A stretch of 64,000 nt of DNA, from NCBI GenBank assembly GCA_037176725.1, contig JAZBRS010000013.1, positions 12,837,001 through 12,901,000 of the forward strand, read 5' to 3'. This stretch comes from Posidonia oceanica. Its lineage: Eukaryota > Streptophyta > Magnoliopsida > Alismatales > Posidoniaceae. The notes under the pieces were generated by a model. The model worked only from the letters and a program-made list of their open reading frames with translations. It ran no database searches and had not been told where the DNA came from. This document shows positions 41,865 to 52,665 of the stretch, in pieces (within the stretch, counting starts at the first letter, position 1; each line of letters begins with the position of its first letter). The position numbers were made by a program, and so were the translations under genes.

Positions 41865-42437
41865 GTTAGACGCTAGATTTCCTGCGTCTAACGTTAGACG
41901 CAGTATTCTCAGTGTTCTACATTAAACGCTATATTTCCCGCGTTCTATGTTGAACGCTGGATTTCAAACGTTCAACATGTCCAGCTCAGTTTATTTTCAA
42001 ATCTGTCAACTCTCTTTTTTTGGACCCAAACAATTATCAATTTTAAACAGGTCCATGTTCCTTATCTGGATGGCATAACTGCCTAATTAATTGATTGACT
42101 CATGTCTCCTTGATTTCGAGGCCAAATTTGGCAAGTTCACAGCCTGGGTGTGTTGAACGCCGGCTCTGGCAACATCCAACGTAGAACGTTGGATTCCCAA
42201 CGTTCTATAACCCGCAATTGTGTTCTGCAACTTTCCTTATTTGGACAAATTCGAAAATCAAATCCTTACCTTCTTTAGAGGTCCGTTGACCAATCGATGA
42301 CTTAATTTGGGCCTAATCATTGCTGATCAATCATTAATGGGAGAATATTCCTTCATTTTAGCAGTTGGCCATTGGGTGGTCGTTGAATGCTGGGATTCCA
42401 GCGTTCAACATAGAACGTTGGATTTCCAACGTTCAAC
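41865..42437. repeat. Dyad-unit sites in LTR A
   Basis: 41865-41976: four tandem 28-nt units in exact register (arms GTTAGACGC/GCGTCTAAC, then mixed, then GTTGAACGC/CGTTCAAC). 42152-42208: two units. 42382-42437: two units. Sites sit at the same LTR positions in B (54329, 54588, 54816) and C (62051, 62258, 62496) but with different arms and cores. Confidence 0.9.
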
Positions 42438-42522
42438 ACTTCTGAATTAGAAACTTTTTTTTACAGCTGTCTAATCTTGCCAAATTTGATCCTTGTTGCC
42501 AATTCTGGTTCTCCCCTGCTTC

Positions 42523-42530
42523 TATATTAG
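42523..42530 (+). promoter_or_regulatory. TATA-like box of LTR A
   Basis: TATATTAG, aligned with TATATAAG at 54957-54964 in LTR B and TATATACC at 62640-62647 in LTR C. Likely directs transcription of the element. Confidence 0.6.
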
Positions 42531-43168
42531 CAGGGGCACCCCAGCCTTTAGGGGGGACGAAAATTTGAGAAAAAAAGAGGGAGAAAAGAATCTGGAAAAG
42601 AGAGAAACCAAGTGGAGAGAGAGAGAAATTTCTGAGAGTGCCAAAGAGCTTAAGTCATCCTCCATCTCCGATCACGCCACGTCGGCGTCTCGCCTTTTTT
42701 TGCATACACATCTTAAATAAAAGGGGGTTTTCTTTTAATAGTTTGCATATTGCAATTCATTTCTTACACTATTGTAGCTAGGCATTCATACATAGTTGCA
42801 ACTGGGGGGATAAAACCCCTCAGATAAGTATTTTTCTTTTTATTTCATGTCAATTTGTTATTTACCTTGAACCACTTACTACACTTTATTAATCCGCATT
42901 TTAATATTGTTTTGCAAGGAAAAGAAGAAGAAGAAAAAGCTCAATGGCACGGGCACCCTTGGGCAACGCTACCATTGTCCCATGGTAGCTGAACCCACAC
43001 CCAATACATCTCCCAAGGCGTCTCGAGGGCCAGCGAAAGCAAACCGAGAGTGGCGATCACATCGGCTTCATCACCCGTGGAGTGGCGGAGTCGAATACAA
43101 GCAAAGGGGATGGTGAGAAAGCGAAACAAGACAAAAAGCATTTTCTCCTCCCAAACCTCGTATCCACA

Positions 43169-43559
43169 GGAGACAGTAGTCCCATTTGAAATCATGGTCC
43201 TCTCATCTAGAATCCAACTTGACGATGAGATAACTGCCAATGATAAGTGGTAGTTGTTAAGTTTACAGTTAGATTTACTAGATGAGAAATGATTGCAAGC
43301 AGCTGAGCATGCACATCTCTACCAAGAACGACTTGCAAGAGCTTATAAAAAGAAAGTAATTGAACATAAATTCAATATTGGTGAATGGGTACTTAAAGAA
43401 ATCTTTCCACTCAAGCATGGGAAATTGAAACCAAACTAGGAAGGACCATACTTGGTGTTTGAGGCATATCTAGGTAATGCCTATTGTTTGGCCAAAGAGG
43501 ATGTCACTAGGCTTGAACATCCCTAGAATGCACTGTACCTCAAAAGGTACTACCCTTGA
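43169..43559 (+). pseudogene. E2 integrase, C-terminal third
   Basis: In one frame: TVVPFEIMVLSSRIQLDDEI, then a stop, LDLLDEK, LYQERLARAYKKKVIEHKFN, GEWVLKEIFPLKHGKLKPN, EGPYLVFEAYLGNAYCLA and LKRYYP with TGA at 43557-43559. The motif order (VPFEI... , YQERLARAYKKKV, GPY) is that of Tat integrase C-termini. Four in-frame stops (43251, about 43290, about 43437, about 43524), three of them TAG. The start is the E1 insertion point; catalytic core is off-window or lost. Confidence 0.85.
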
Positions 43560-44883
43560 CGCGTATACTGAGCCAATAGACTGCTCGTGCTTGTGAACTC
43601 ACTGTTTTCCGAAACTTTTGAACCATGCCTCTAGCCTCATCTCACGAACACTTTGTGGGAAAGGGGGGCAACAATCCAACACTGAGATGGAGGCAAATCA
43701 TAAAGAGTTCCCTACCAGTTCATGAACAATGAGTCCACACACTTCCCTTGAGTCAGACATGCTATCCTAGCGTAAATCTTAACAAGTTGTGAGTGGATAG
43801 GTTTTCAAGACCAAACCTAGAAGCGTAAAAAAAGAGGGGAGTGCACCAAAATAAAGGAGTGTTTCGATCCATCAATAAATAAATACATATTGACCAAACA
43901 ATTAAATGGGGGTGAGACCACTGACACTCGGTAGGTGAGCTATCATAGCATAAATCTCAATGAGTAGTGATGGGTAGACACCTGCTGAAATATCAAAGAA
44001 AAAAAAGGAGAAGAAAAGAGGCAGTAAAGAACCTGTCCATCAAAAACAAAAGAAAGAGAGAGGAAAGGAAGGCAGCAAATAAGTTGTCCAAAAGAAAAGA
44101 AAAGAAAAGAAGGCAGCAAAGAAGCTGTCCATGAGTCAAAACAAGAAACAATGGGGAATTACAAAGCACAGTAGGATTCAACCTTGGACTAGGGGGTAAA
44201 AACTCTAAATCTTTAGCCAAAGTCTCAGAATAGGACACTAACCCACCTTCCCCACACCCTACACTACACACTTAGAAGCAAGAGACAGGAATCTAAGACT
44301 AGGGGAAGTTAAGTACCGAGGCAAGCCTAAGCATCTTCTGGCTCAGGAATGCACAATGGATCCGATTGTTAAGGTTTCCACCCACAAAGTTTTCTTTTTC
44401 CCAGCTCCATGGAAGATTCTTCCTCTCCCAAAACAATAATCCAAAAAAAATAAGAAAACCCAAAAAAATCCAAAAAAATAAAAAATATAAAAAAAAAATC
44501 CAAGAAAAAAGAAAAAAATAGAAAAATAGGGTAAAATCTACCCAACCAACATCACTTCATGAAACTAATAACAAGTAAGGCCTATAATGCAAAAATTTAG
44601 GACTTTTGCGACTCCGCGTCGTATTTTGACCCCTCCTATTCAGGATGGTCACTTGCATTCGCTTACTAGTCGATGCTGGTATCTCGAGAAGAGACAGCCC
44701 CTCGCTAAGCATACCATTTTTATTAAACAACTAAGCTGAGACCAAGGCTTGTTATCCTTCACCTAATTTTTTAGTTCCATGCAGGTTATTTTGGTTTCAT
44801 TATATTCATTGAGACTAGGGGCAATGGCCACCCTAGATGGATTAACAAGTTTGTTGAAGTTTTGCAGGAAATCACTGTCAGGT
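43560..44883 (+). other. E2 3' region shared with E3
   Basis: Aligns with E3 58100-59459. Non-coding. Includes AACACTGAGATGGAGGCAAATC-like and GAGGGGAGTGCACCAAAATAA-like stretches, an A-rich CCAAAAAAATAAAA low-complexity run (44430-44540) and GACTAGGGGCAA before the dyads. Confidence 0.7.
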
Positions 44884-45069
44884 GTTGAATGCGTGATATA
44901 CAGTGTTCTACATTGAACGCACCATCAACAACGTTCAATGGAGGAAACCACTGCCAATGTTGAACGCGTTGCATCAAGTGTTCTACGTTGAACAGCTCAA
45001 ACCGCGTGTTCAATAATGACAGCAGAAACGTTGAACGCAAGGCATCATGTGTTTTACATTAAACGCATC
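44884..45069. repeat. Dyad-unit cluster downstream of PMD gene 1
   Basis: About six 28-nt units: pairs beginning 44884, 44959 and 45030, separated by 15-19 bp spacers. Arms GTTGAACGC or GTTGAATGC with GTGTTCTAC, ACGTTCAAT or GTGTTTTAC. The last unit is incomplete. Aligns in position with E3 59460-59515. Confidence 0.88.
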
Positions 45070-45654
45070 AGTCTCCTCATTTTACTCTTTATTAGTGACT
45101 TAAGTCATCAAATCCTGCCAAAGGGCTCTTGGATTTATGCCAAATTCATAAGGGAGTATTTCTTGACCCATTACAATCCAAAACACACAGAAGCAGACAA
45201 ATAAAGAATCGGAGAATGTTTATTTAATAAAGAATAAAGTACAAGACACAAGAGCAAAAAATACCAAAAAAATGCAAAAAAAATAAAATAATGCCTAACT
45301 ATTAAATCTTCTCCTTCTACGCAATACCCCGGTCTCCTCAACCCACTCTTTGGGCCTAGGCAGCAACTTTGAATACCAATTCCAGTGTTTGTCTTCTCAG
45401 AGCAGAGAACAAGTCAGAGGGGTGAAGTGGGACCCGTCTAAGTCATCATGATGATTCAAGGTTGTCCACAGGGTTCGAATATAATACACCATCGCCGCAT
45501 TAGTTGGTGAGCCACACTCCTGAGTCCGGATGCGAGGAATAGGACTTAGCTGAGGCGGCATGTCTTTTTTGTGCCCCACCATCTCATAGCAGTGATGTGA
45601 GTTGAATACCACAAAATGGGTGGGCCCATTCAACTCGAGTTCAACTGGAAGCCC
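45070..45654 (-). other. 3' flank of PMD gene 1
   Basis: Downstream of the gene on its own strand. TTTATT/AATAAA-like words near 45200-45290 may supply polyadenylation. A short open stretch at 45633-45397 lacks a recognisable domain. Confidence 0.45.
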
Positions 45655-46798
45655 TCATGCTTGATGCTTGTGGCCATATGGCATAGAGCGTGTATAAACA
45701 CTGGCAGGGGCAGAGGACAAAAGGCAAACCCTCTCCTCAATAAAGTTGGTATTCGCAGGCTCGATTTTCGGAAAGTGGATATGTAACCACCTTGAAAGAA
45801 GAAAGGGAGAACCCACAAAGTCTCCACCGGTTGCGACACTGGTGAAGCCGATATATGTTGCTGCAAGGACAACCATCGAAGGAGAATGCCACAAATGCTT
45901 GGTAAGCCCCACAAGGAACTCATCATGATAGACATCCAAAGTAAAACCCTTGGAAACAAATAAGGTGAGGCCCCCAACCAATAAGTACAGGCAAACACAC
46001 AGCTGATCCTCAGAGGCAGAGTCTTGAATCCAGAGAAAGCTGTAATACAGATGTGCCAAATTAAGTTGGCGGCCTTTGAGCACAGGGTAAGTGGACGGAG
46101 TTGTAAAGACGTGAGCAAGAAGTGTTTGCATGTCAGCCTCTCCATATGGCAAGGGAAAATCAGCGTCTAGCTGGAAGGCCCCAATTTGAAGAACACCAAG
46201 AAGACCATGAACCTCCTCCACTAGGATTGTCATCTCACAACCTCCGAGGAAGAAAGTGTGAGTTTGAGGGCTCCAAAACACGCATAAAGCATGAAGCAGA
46301 GGCCAGTCCAAGGCGATGCCCAACAGATCTAAGAGTCCACCAAAGCATGTACGTGATAGGGCGGATTTCCTTTCCTGAGCCCAAAGCATAAATTCCTTCA
46401 CCCAGGGAGAGTCATAAGGGAAGTCACTATCAAAGCAAGGCATCTTCGTGAAGTTGAGGATTTCCTGCAAACAAAAGCAAAGACGAGGGTTAGTAGGCCA
46501 GAGAAGGATGAAAAGACCAATGGAAAAAACCAAAACATACCCTTCCAGCCTTGATATGTGACATCATATGTCCCTCAATCTCCTCCAGCGGAGTCGCAAT
46601 TCCCTTTCTGTTGTACATGGGAACGTTGGGAACCAGAACATGTGCCATGAGAGCAAAAGAGAGGTGGACAAACACAAGCCAGACACAAGGAACAAGAGTG
46701 CATGAATTAAAAATCCATGCCATGCTTTTATAGTCACAGGAAGGGACGTCGGAGGCCTCCTTACACAGGCATGGAGAAAATTCCGTAGCATTCCACAA
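45655..46798 (-). CDS. PMD-like protein gene 1, intact, two exons, antisense in E2
   Basis: Exon 1 from about 46798 (or an internal ATG at 46723 or 46648) to 46541; intron 46540-46465 (76 bp, GTATGT...TTTGCAG); exon 2 46464-45655. The intron is phase 0, so the coding sequence is continuous, up to about 355 codons, with no premature stop. Exon 2 reads WVKEFMLWAQERKSAL, LLDLLGIALDWPLLHAL, FWSPQTHTFFLGGCEMT, VEEVHGLLGV, LAHLYYSFLWIQDSASEDQ, GSPFLLSRWL. The FW...THTF..GG.EMT..VEEV block is the signature of plant-mobile-domain/DUF7745-type proteins. Arabidopsis relatives (MAIN, MAIL1) are nuclear and act in silencing and meristem maintenance; function here is unknown. It is flanked by dyad-unit clusters on both sides. 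First exon start is uncertain and an upstream exon is possible. Confidence 0.68.
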
Positions 46799-46845
46799 GA
46801 TTAGCCAAGAACAGAAAAGGAAAGAAAAGATTTTGAGCCCGATTC

Positions 46846-46976
46846 GTTAAATGCTAGATCTAGACCGTTCTATGTAGAACGCAAAAATTGCAGCGTCTTA
46901 CACATAAAACAGGCTTCAGCGTAGAACGCTTACTATTCAACGTTCAACATTGAACGCGCCAGCTGTGCCGTTCAAC
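46846..46976. repeat. Dyad-unit cluster upstream of PMD gene 1
   Basis: Units 46846-46873, 46874-46901, 46921-46948 and 46949-46976, all 28 nt. Arms include GTAGAACGC with GCGTCTTAC or CGTTCAAC and ATTGAACGC with CCGTTCAAC. Aligns in position with E3 59544-59599. Confidence 0.9.
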
Positions 46977-47486
46977 ATTTATCAGCAACTTAAGTTGCTG
47001 AACTTCATTGTGGACACCCCTAAATCAGAGAAAAAGTTGCAAAAACAACTTTGATCAATCCTAGAGGCTTAAGCAAGTTAAAATACATGTGTGAGCGCTG
47101 GTTTCACATTTTTTGGACCTCCAGGCTATTGAGAATCACCTGTTGTGGCTTTCGTCAAGTTATTAACTCATTAAGGCGACGACGACCCTATTAATTTGAT
47201 TTAAAGCTCACAGGTGAAATCAGTCTTCATAACTTTGTTGTTTACGTGCTATTACACGAGAATGAGCTTGTTTCGGGTTAATTTGAATTAAAAGCCATTA
47301 TTTGGGGATGGTCCTCAAGTTATTGGTTATTTTAATTCATTTTAAGCTTTGAGAAAGGTAAATCTGAAAGAAATAATTGACAAGTTTGCTAAGTGCTTAG
47401 GAAATTTTCATAAATAAAATAAAATTATTTTACAAGCGCCACCGAGGCATACCCTGAAGTACAAGTGAAAGAAAAGAAAAGACTAT
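46977..47486 (+). other. Between PMD cassettes of E2
   Basis: 46977-47120 is shared with E3 (59600-59750; TATCAGCAACTTAAGTTGC-like text). 47120-47486 is AT-rich and forms the 3' flank of PMD gene 3 on the minus strand. No other feature seen. Confidence 0.55.
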
Positions 47487-50400
47487 CTAAGAAGCACTCT
47501 CTCCCTCACCCTCTGGAGCCGAAGGAGGAACGCTAGGAGACTGGGGCGGCTGATGAACTAAAGCACCTGAAGGAGCCCTAGAGGTGGCTCGAGAGCGGTG
47601 ACTACCCGAACGGTGGCTCGGCAAGATCATCGATGGAGAAGGAACTGAGTGACCCGAAATAGCATCACTCTTGAAAGCATGCGTCCTATAATGTCTTACC
47701 TCACCCTCGAGCTATGCTATGATGTCCTCTTTAGCTCCCAGACGCTGCAGAAAAGACAACCAAAATGTCAATTACAAGCAAAGATAAAGAACTGATGGTG
47801 AAACAAAACTAGTCATACCGCTTGAGTTCTATCCAGTTGCCTCCGTAGCTCAACAACCTCTGCAGCTGAATCAGTCACCGGTGGAACCTGTTGCTGCACA
47901 GTCAGTCTGGCATTCTCAACGGCCCTCTCCTTAGCAAGTTGACGAGCAAATCTCAAGTCGCCAGCAGTAGCCTGTACCTGCCACTCTAGCTCTTGAATCT
48001 GAGAGGCCTGGGAAGCAACGGTCCCCTCCAACTCATCAAGCCTCCCAATAGAGCTAGCAACAATGAAATCACCGGCTTGCTCCTTCAGTTCATTCTCCAG
48101 ATAAGCAACCTGCGGGTAGCAGTGTTAGCATCAAGAAAGATCTAATCACGGGCAAAAATAAAAACATCTGTATACCTTATCCTGGAGTCCGGAAATCTCC
48201 TCCGAGCGATCAGGAGGAGGCACAGTGCTAGTCAAAGGCTGTAAAGGACAAAAGAAATAATTAGTTACAAGGAGGCTTCCAAAGCCAATAGAAGTCTAAT
48301 CTGACATGAGAAGCAGAAGCATGAAGACGCTCGATCTCTGCCCTCGAGCTGGACAGTTGTTGAGTTAGGCTGCGCTCGCACTGAGCCTGCTCGTCAGCTG
48401 CCTTCAACTGCATAGGAGACAAGTAGCAAGTTAGTAAACTAGAGTCGTCAAGTTGCAAATAAAATTAAAAACTCACCGCTATCTCCATCTGAGCACGATG
48501 TGACTGTGCCACCGCCAGCAACTCAACCCGGGACATCACAGCCTCACTCGGGTCTGAGTCCCCCATGGGAAGGTCTGAACGCCCAAGGAAGTAGGTCTGG
48601 AGGAAGATCATCAAAGTGGAGAACTCAGTATCCATCCACTCGGCCCATGCTGCCTCATTCACTGCTGTGGCATTAGTCGGGGTGGGCGAACCGTGGCAAG
48701 CCTAGTCCAAAAGTTGTGGGCCATAGACATCAACCCAGTGGTGAGCACGGCCACCCCCGCCTCGAGTCTCCCACCAAACTCGGAAATGGGAAGCCAGAGG
48801 CTGAATCTGGCGACGCCCCAACTGCCAGAGTGCCCTGCTGATCTACTGGAAATGGCAACGGTTCCAGTAGTAGATCCAGACGTCTCGGTCAAAAATAGCC
48901 CAATCACGAGCTATCTCAGGAACGTCCTCATGCTCCCCCTCTGAATAAGGACGCCAGGTCACCTGAAAGAATAAAGAGAAACATTAGACCAATAAGCAAT
49001 CAAAGTAGAAAAGACAAATGAAGGCGAATCACCTGAACCGGAACCAGCATCTTGAAAAGAAGACGACCGACATAGCGGTTGTCATCCACGGACTCGAGGG
49101 CTTGCTCAGTGTCTGCCCAGAATAATCCCCGGGGGAAAGGCACGCTAGTCGGGGGAACTGGTGGAGGAGTAGGCCGCAGAAAAGCAAAATGATCCCATGC
49201 CCACATCTACACAAGATATAAATTTTAGTTAGTTTATCATACCAGAAAGCATGCAGTACCAACATTCAAAAGACAAATGTTTTACCGAAAGGAAAGGCAG
49301 GTTCCCACCTAGCTGACGAGAACTGCCATCGGAGAAGCAGAAAAGTGTGGAGTACAGATGAGCCAAGCTAGTTGCTCCCTATGGGTACTCTCCCACCCGG
49401 TCTAGGTCAGCCAGAAGAGGTAGGAAGACGGCAAACAGCTTCGCAGTGGCATGGGAAAAGAGCACTTCCCTAAATAGCACTAGGAGTAATGCCCAGAGCT
49501 ACTGGTCAGTGTCGACACCCAGCTCCGTCACTGTCTCGTATGAATCCTCGACCAGATGAACAGCCGAGGAGGTAACCAAAAGGCATGGCCCGTGCATAAC
49601 CACCCTGCTACCTACCAGCTCCCTCATCATAGCAGAGTAGTCCAAGCGAACCAAGCCTGCCACCGGACGATCAGTCACCTGTAGTCTGGTCAGGCAAACC
49701 ATATCCTCCAGTGACAGGACAAACTTGCCAACCCACGTCATGATAGAACTAGTATGGTAGTTGTACTGCTCGACAACTGACTCTAAGCACATCAGCCAAA
49801 GCGGAAAATCGAGGATAGACAAAAAATGCCCGAATCTCATCTACATCAGTCGCTCCTACTGAAAAGGAGACAACATCTGATAGCACCTCCGGACCTGCCC
49901 CCAATAACAGCACGTCACTGTTGGAGCCCAACTCTGCAAACAACAGACAGCTTGTTAAGCAAAACGAAGGATTAAACTAAGCCAAATAATGAGAACCATT
50001 ACCTATCCACCAGCTTCCAGCGTAACAACGGCAAACTTAGTACGAGACGCGTCTCTGAGCGAACCTGACACCTGGACCTCATCACGGGGAATGTGGGCCT
50101 ATGAAAAGTCTGGAGGATCGGCAGCACCGCCCTCCGCCTCCTACCGAACGAAGTCAAGGATGTTCCTATACCAGGCATCATCCTCACCAAATCGAGCAAC
50201 AGGAGGAGCAGCAGCACCGAGCCCTGCCTCAGGAATCGCCTCCTCCGATGCTATCTCCTCCGAGTCCTCACCCGAAGAAGCGAACAATTCCGTCCCTGAA
50301 CTGTCAGAGCCATTGGAACCCATGTCTGGAGTCTCCTCAGCAGGAAGCAGACCCCCTGTAGCTGCCACCTCCTCCCCCACTCCCGCTATCTCCGACACTC

Positions 50401-50600
50401 TCGACGGAGTCAGTTCGAGCTCGCCGAAAGTCGACGACCTGTCCCCCCTCCGCGCTCATTTCGTTCGCCTCATGTATGTATTCCCATAACGTGGCATTAA
50501 CTGTGTAATACACTTGAGAAAGGACTGAAGAGGAAGGAGAGGAGGGGAAAACATGCCTCCACAAGCCGCCCGCGACCACTAGCCACCTGTCGGCACCACC
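47487..50600 (-). pseudogene. PMD-like gene 3, eight exons, antisense in E2, decayed
   Basis: Exons by GT-AG borders: about 50579-50003, 49933-49286, 49206-49033, 48962-48477, 48407-48306, 48238-48176, 48109-47819 and 47744-47487. Exon 1 is acidic and Ser-rich (EDSEEIASEEA). Exon 2 holds the PMD core: YNYHTSSIMTWVGKFVLSLE, DMVCLTRLQVTDRPVAGL. Exon 3 starts MWAWDHFAFLRP. Exons 5-8 encode a coiled coil (LTQQLSSSRAEIERLHAS, QIQELEWQVQATAGDLR, AAEVVELRRQLDRTQA) and a Ser/Pro-rich tail. Stops: exon 1 (TAG twice), exon 4 (after RCHFQ and LLD) and exon 8; a frameshift near 49790 in exon 2. All seven introns keep GT...AG except that exon 1 phase is unclear. A host-type PMD/coiled-coil gene carried in antisense inside E2. 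Confidence 0.7.
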
Positions 50601-50805
50601 ACGCCTAACGCCATGAGGTGTCTGTCACCGCCGCACAAAGGGGAAAGCCCACCAGAGCTCCTCTCGACCAAGATGCTCACCGTACCTCACCGGAACAAGA
50701 ATCACCGTCGCCAGAGAAGAGAGGAGGCTGTCAAGCGGGAGAAGGAAGAGGACCTGGAGATCGAACTGCTTGATGTGTAGAATGAGGGTTTCAAAAGGAT
50801 TCAAC

Positions 50806-50908
50806 ATTGAATGTCGAAATTGGGCCATTCAACGCTTGGAGGAAGTCGAGGCGTTGAACGTTGGAATCTCTGTTTTCAACGTTGAACACTCTAGATCCAG
50901 CGTTCAAC
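50806..50908. repeat. Dyad-unit cluster between PMD genes 3 and 2
   Basis: Units 50806-50833, 50853-50880 and 50881-50908, all 28 nt, arms ATTGAATGT/CATTCAAC, GTTGAACGT/TTTTCAAC and GTTGAACAC/GCGTTCAAC. It lies just upstream of gene 3 and downstream of gene 2. Confidence 0.88.
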
Positions 50909-51190
50909 ACTTCTGTCACAGGGAGTAATCTAAACATGCTTTGATTTGAATTAATATATAGGCGTAAAATTAAAATAATAATAATAATAATAAATAAATA
51001 AATAAATAATAATAACAATAATAAATAAATAATAATGAAAACAGAATTTTATTAATTGTGAAGAATTATAGACTCATTACAATTTTTGTTTCTTCACAGG
51101 GAATTCGGTACAAAGCTTTGGTCTCGCACCCTCATACCAAACATCGTAAGTCACAAGGGAAATAGCATTCCAGTCCGCATTTGTGCCATC
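50909..51190. repeat. AAT/AAAT microsatellite next to PMD gene 2
   Basis: AATAATAAT and AAATAAATAA runs at about 50972-51035, in the 3' flank of gene 2. 51040-51190 otherwise shows nothing distinct. Confidence 0.75.
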
Positions 51191-52514
51191 TCAAGAAGGG
51201 ATAGTTCGGTTCTGCCCTTTCCCGTCCCAGATACCAATGTGAAAATAGACTTGGGTAATGTCTCTAGGAGAGTCCCTCAGCCGTGGAAGAATCATATCCG
51301 GAAAGCGAGGCAAGGTAGGAATAGCATGAGGAATGCTCGGCATGGAGAAGCAACGTTGGGGATTGTACCACACAAATTCTGTCACCCCAACCAGTGTCAG
51401 GAAATATTCAAAGTCGTACGCTATCCAAAATGTTGAGATCTGGCCGAAGAGATCCACCTGTGGCTTGACTTCACACACATAGACCCAACGGACGTACTCT
51501 TCAAGAGGAAGGCCAGCGTCGAGAGCAGGCATCAAAATATGTTCATCCAGCCACCGCAAAACTAGAAAAGGAGACCCAAAGAAAGGCCCACCAACACTTG
51601 CACTTGACAAACCCGAATGGTGAATGCTAACATGGACTGGCTCAGGCTATTCTCCAGGTCGCGAATGCTCATGCACATGAGTTCTGCATGATATGCATTG
51701 ATGGTCAAAGTTTCATTTGGAAAGAGCACCAGCCCGCCAATCAGAATGAAAACACACTCCAAGCAGGATGCCTCAGAGCGTATGTTGTCCCTCTGCTTCG
51801 AGAAGAATTTCCACAGGGAGGCCAAGTTGATGCAACCGTCCAACACCAAATCCTCTGGAACAATGATGGAGCCAAAAATGCGTTTCAAAAGAGAGAGAAA
51901 CCCCACAACCCCAATCGGCAGAAGATATGCATCTCGAGAATAGATGCAGGATCAGCTTGTCGAGTACCCAATAGGGCACTTACCTCCTCCAGAAGGATGG
52001 TGAGCTCCCTGGAAGAAGTAAAAATGGTGTGGGTAAGGGGATTCCATAGCCCGCAAAGACCGAAGAGCGCCTTCCAGTCGATGGGCTGTCGTAGCATTCG
52101 AAAAGCTTGACAGAAACCAGCTTCCTCTAAGCGTTCACGATGTTTCTTCAGTGCCCAAGTGCGAAAGTTTTGGACCCAATCCAGCTAATAGGCCTTGCAG
52201 TCCCAGTCGTTATTCGAAGAGGCCAAAGGCTACCCAATGAAAGAAGAAGATTGGTGCAAGGGAAAGGAAAAATAAATAAATAAATAATACCTTCCCGTTC
52301 ACTAGGAGATTCATCAGATGGTGGGGAATTGTTTCCAGTCGAAGTTGCCCATGATCGGAGGGAAAAGAGAAATTCTCCACTCTAAAGGCATGATGAGGAA
52401 TATCACCCAAATCCATGAGGCCAACGAAGATTTCCTTAGGAACAGAAGAGACTGAGAGGAGAAAAAAGTTGTTGTGAATTGAAAACCCAAGCAAAGGAGG
52501 CTTAATATAAGCAA
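51191..52514 (-). pseudogene. PMD-like gene 2, antisense in E2, decayed paralogue of gene 1
   Basis: Exon 1 (about 52494 or 52514 to 52291) ends ...HHLMNLLVNGK; intron 52290-52230 (61 bp, GTATT...TAG); exon 2 starts at 52229. The intron position matches gene 1 (just before the W-V-K/Q-EF/NF block; both phase 0). Exon 2 carries WVQNFRTWALKKHRERLEEA, PIDWKALFGLCGLWNP, LTHTIFTSSRELTILLEEVS, then in other frames NAYHAELMCMSIRDLENSLS and GSPFLVLRWLDEHILMPALD, in the same order as gene 1 but diverged. One stop (KAY then TAG) and at least two frameshifts (near 51940 and 51600). The C-terminal part ends at 51191. Confidence 0.68.
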
Positions 52515-52609
52515 GGATGCCTCCCTGAGACAGGAACGATCAGAAAATCAGAGATTTATTTCCCAATTGGCAGCAACAGGGAAGGAAAGACAGCAGCTCA
52601 CCTTGAGTA

Positions 52610-52665
52610 ATTGAACGCAACCGTCAAAGCGTTCAACGTTGAACGCCTATATCTCTACGTTCAAC
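52610..52665. repeat. Dyad-unit pair upstream of PMD gene 2
   Basis: Two exact 28-nt units, 52610-52637 (ATTGAACGC...GCGTTCAAC) and 52638-52665 (GTTGAACGC...ACGTTCAAC). Marks the far border of the second PMD block. Confidence 0.9.

Larger units (their letters stand above)
39388..43168 (+). mobile_element. Element E1, 3' part (non-autonomous Tat family)
   Basis: From the D insertion border: gag C-terminus, a short replacement segment, integrase tail, 3' repeats, polypurine tract and LTR A. Its 5' part is off-window, displaced by D. LTR A is followed immediately by integrase sequence of E2 (43169 on), so E1 inserted in E2; GGAGA (43169-43173) is the expected target duplication. E1 and E3 share the same loss of protease, RT, RNase H and most of integrase. 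Confidence 0.78.
41704..43168 (+). mobile_element. LTR A (3' LTR of E1)
   Basis: 1465 bp from TGTAGATATCC to CGTATCCACA, terminal inverted repeats TGTAGATA/TATCCACA. Same family as LTR B and LTR C. Contains a TATATTAG TATA-like box at 42523-42530 followed by a purine-rich stretch that probably starts R, and a conserved GAGAGTGGCGATCACATCG region near 43046. Three dyad sites in U3. Confidence 0.9.

Noticed and set aside
41865..41976. CRISPR-like look of regularly spaced 28-nt units
   Set aside because: The constant parts are inverted arms within each unit, not direct repeats between spacers; the context is a plant LTR and no cas-like gene exists.
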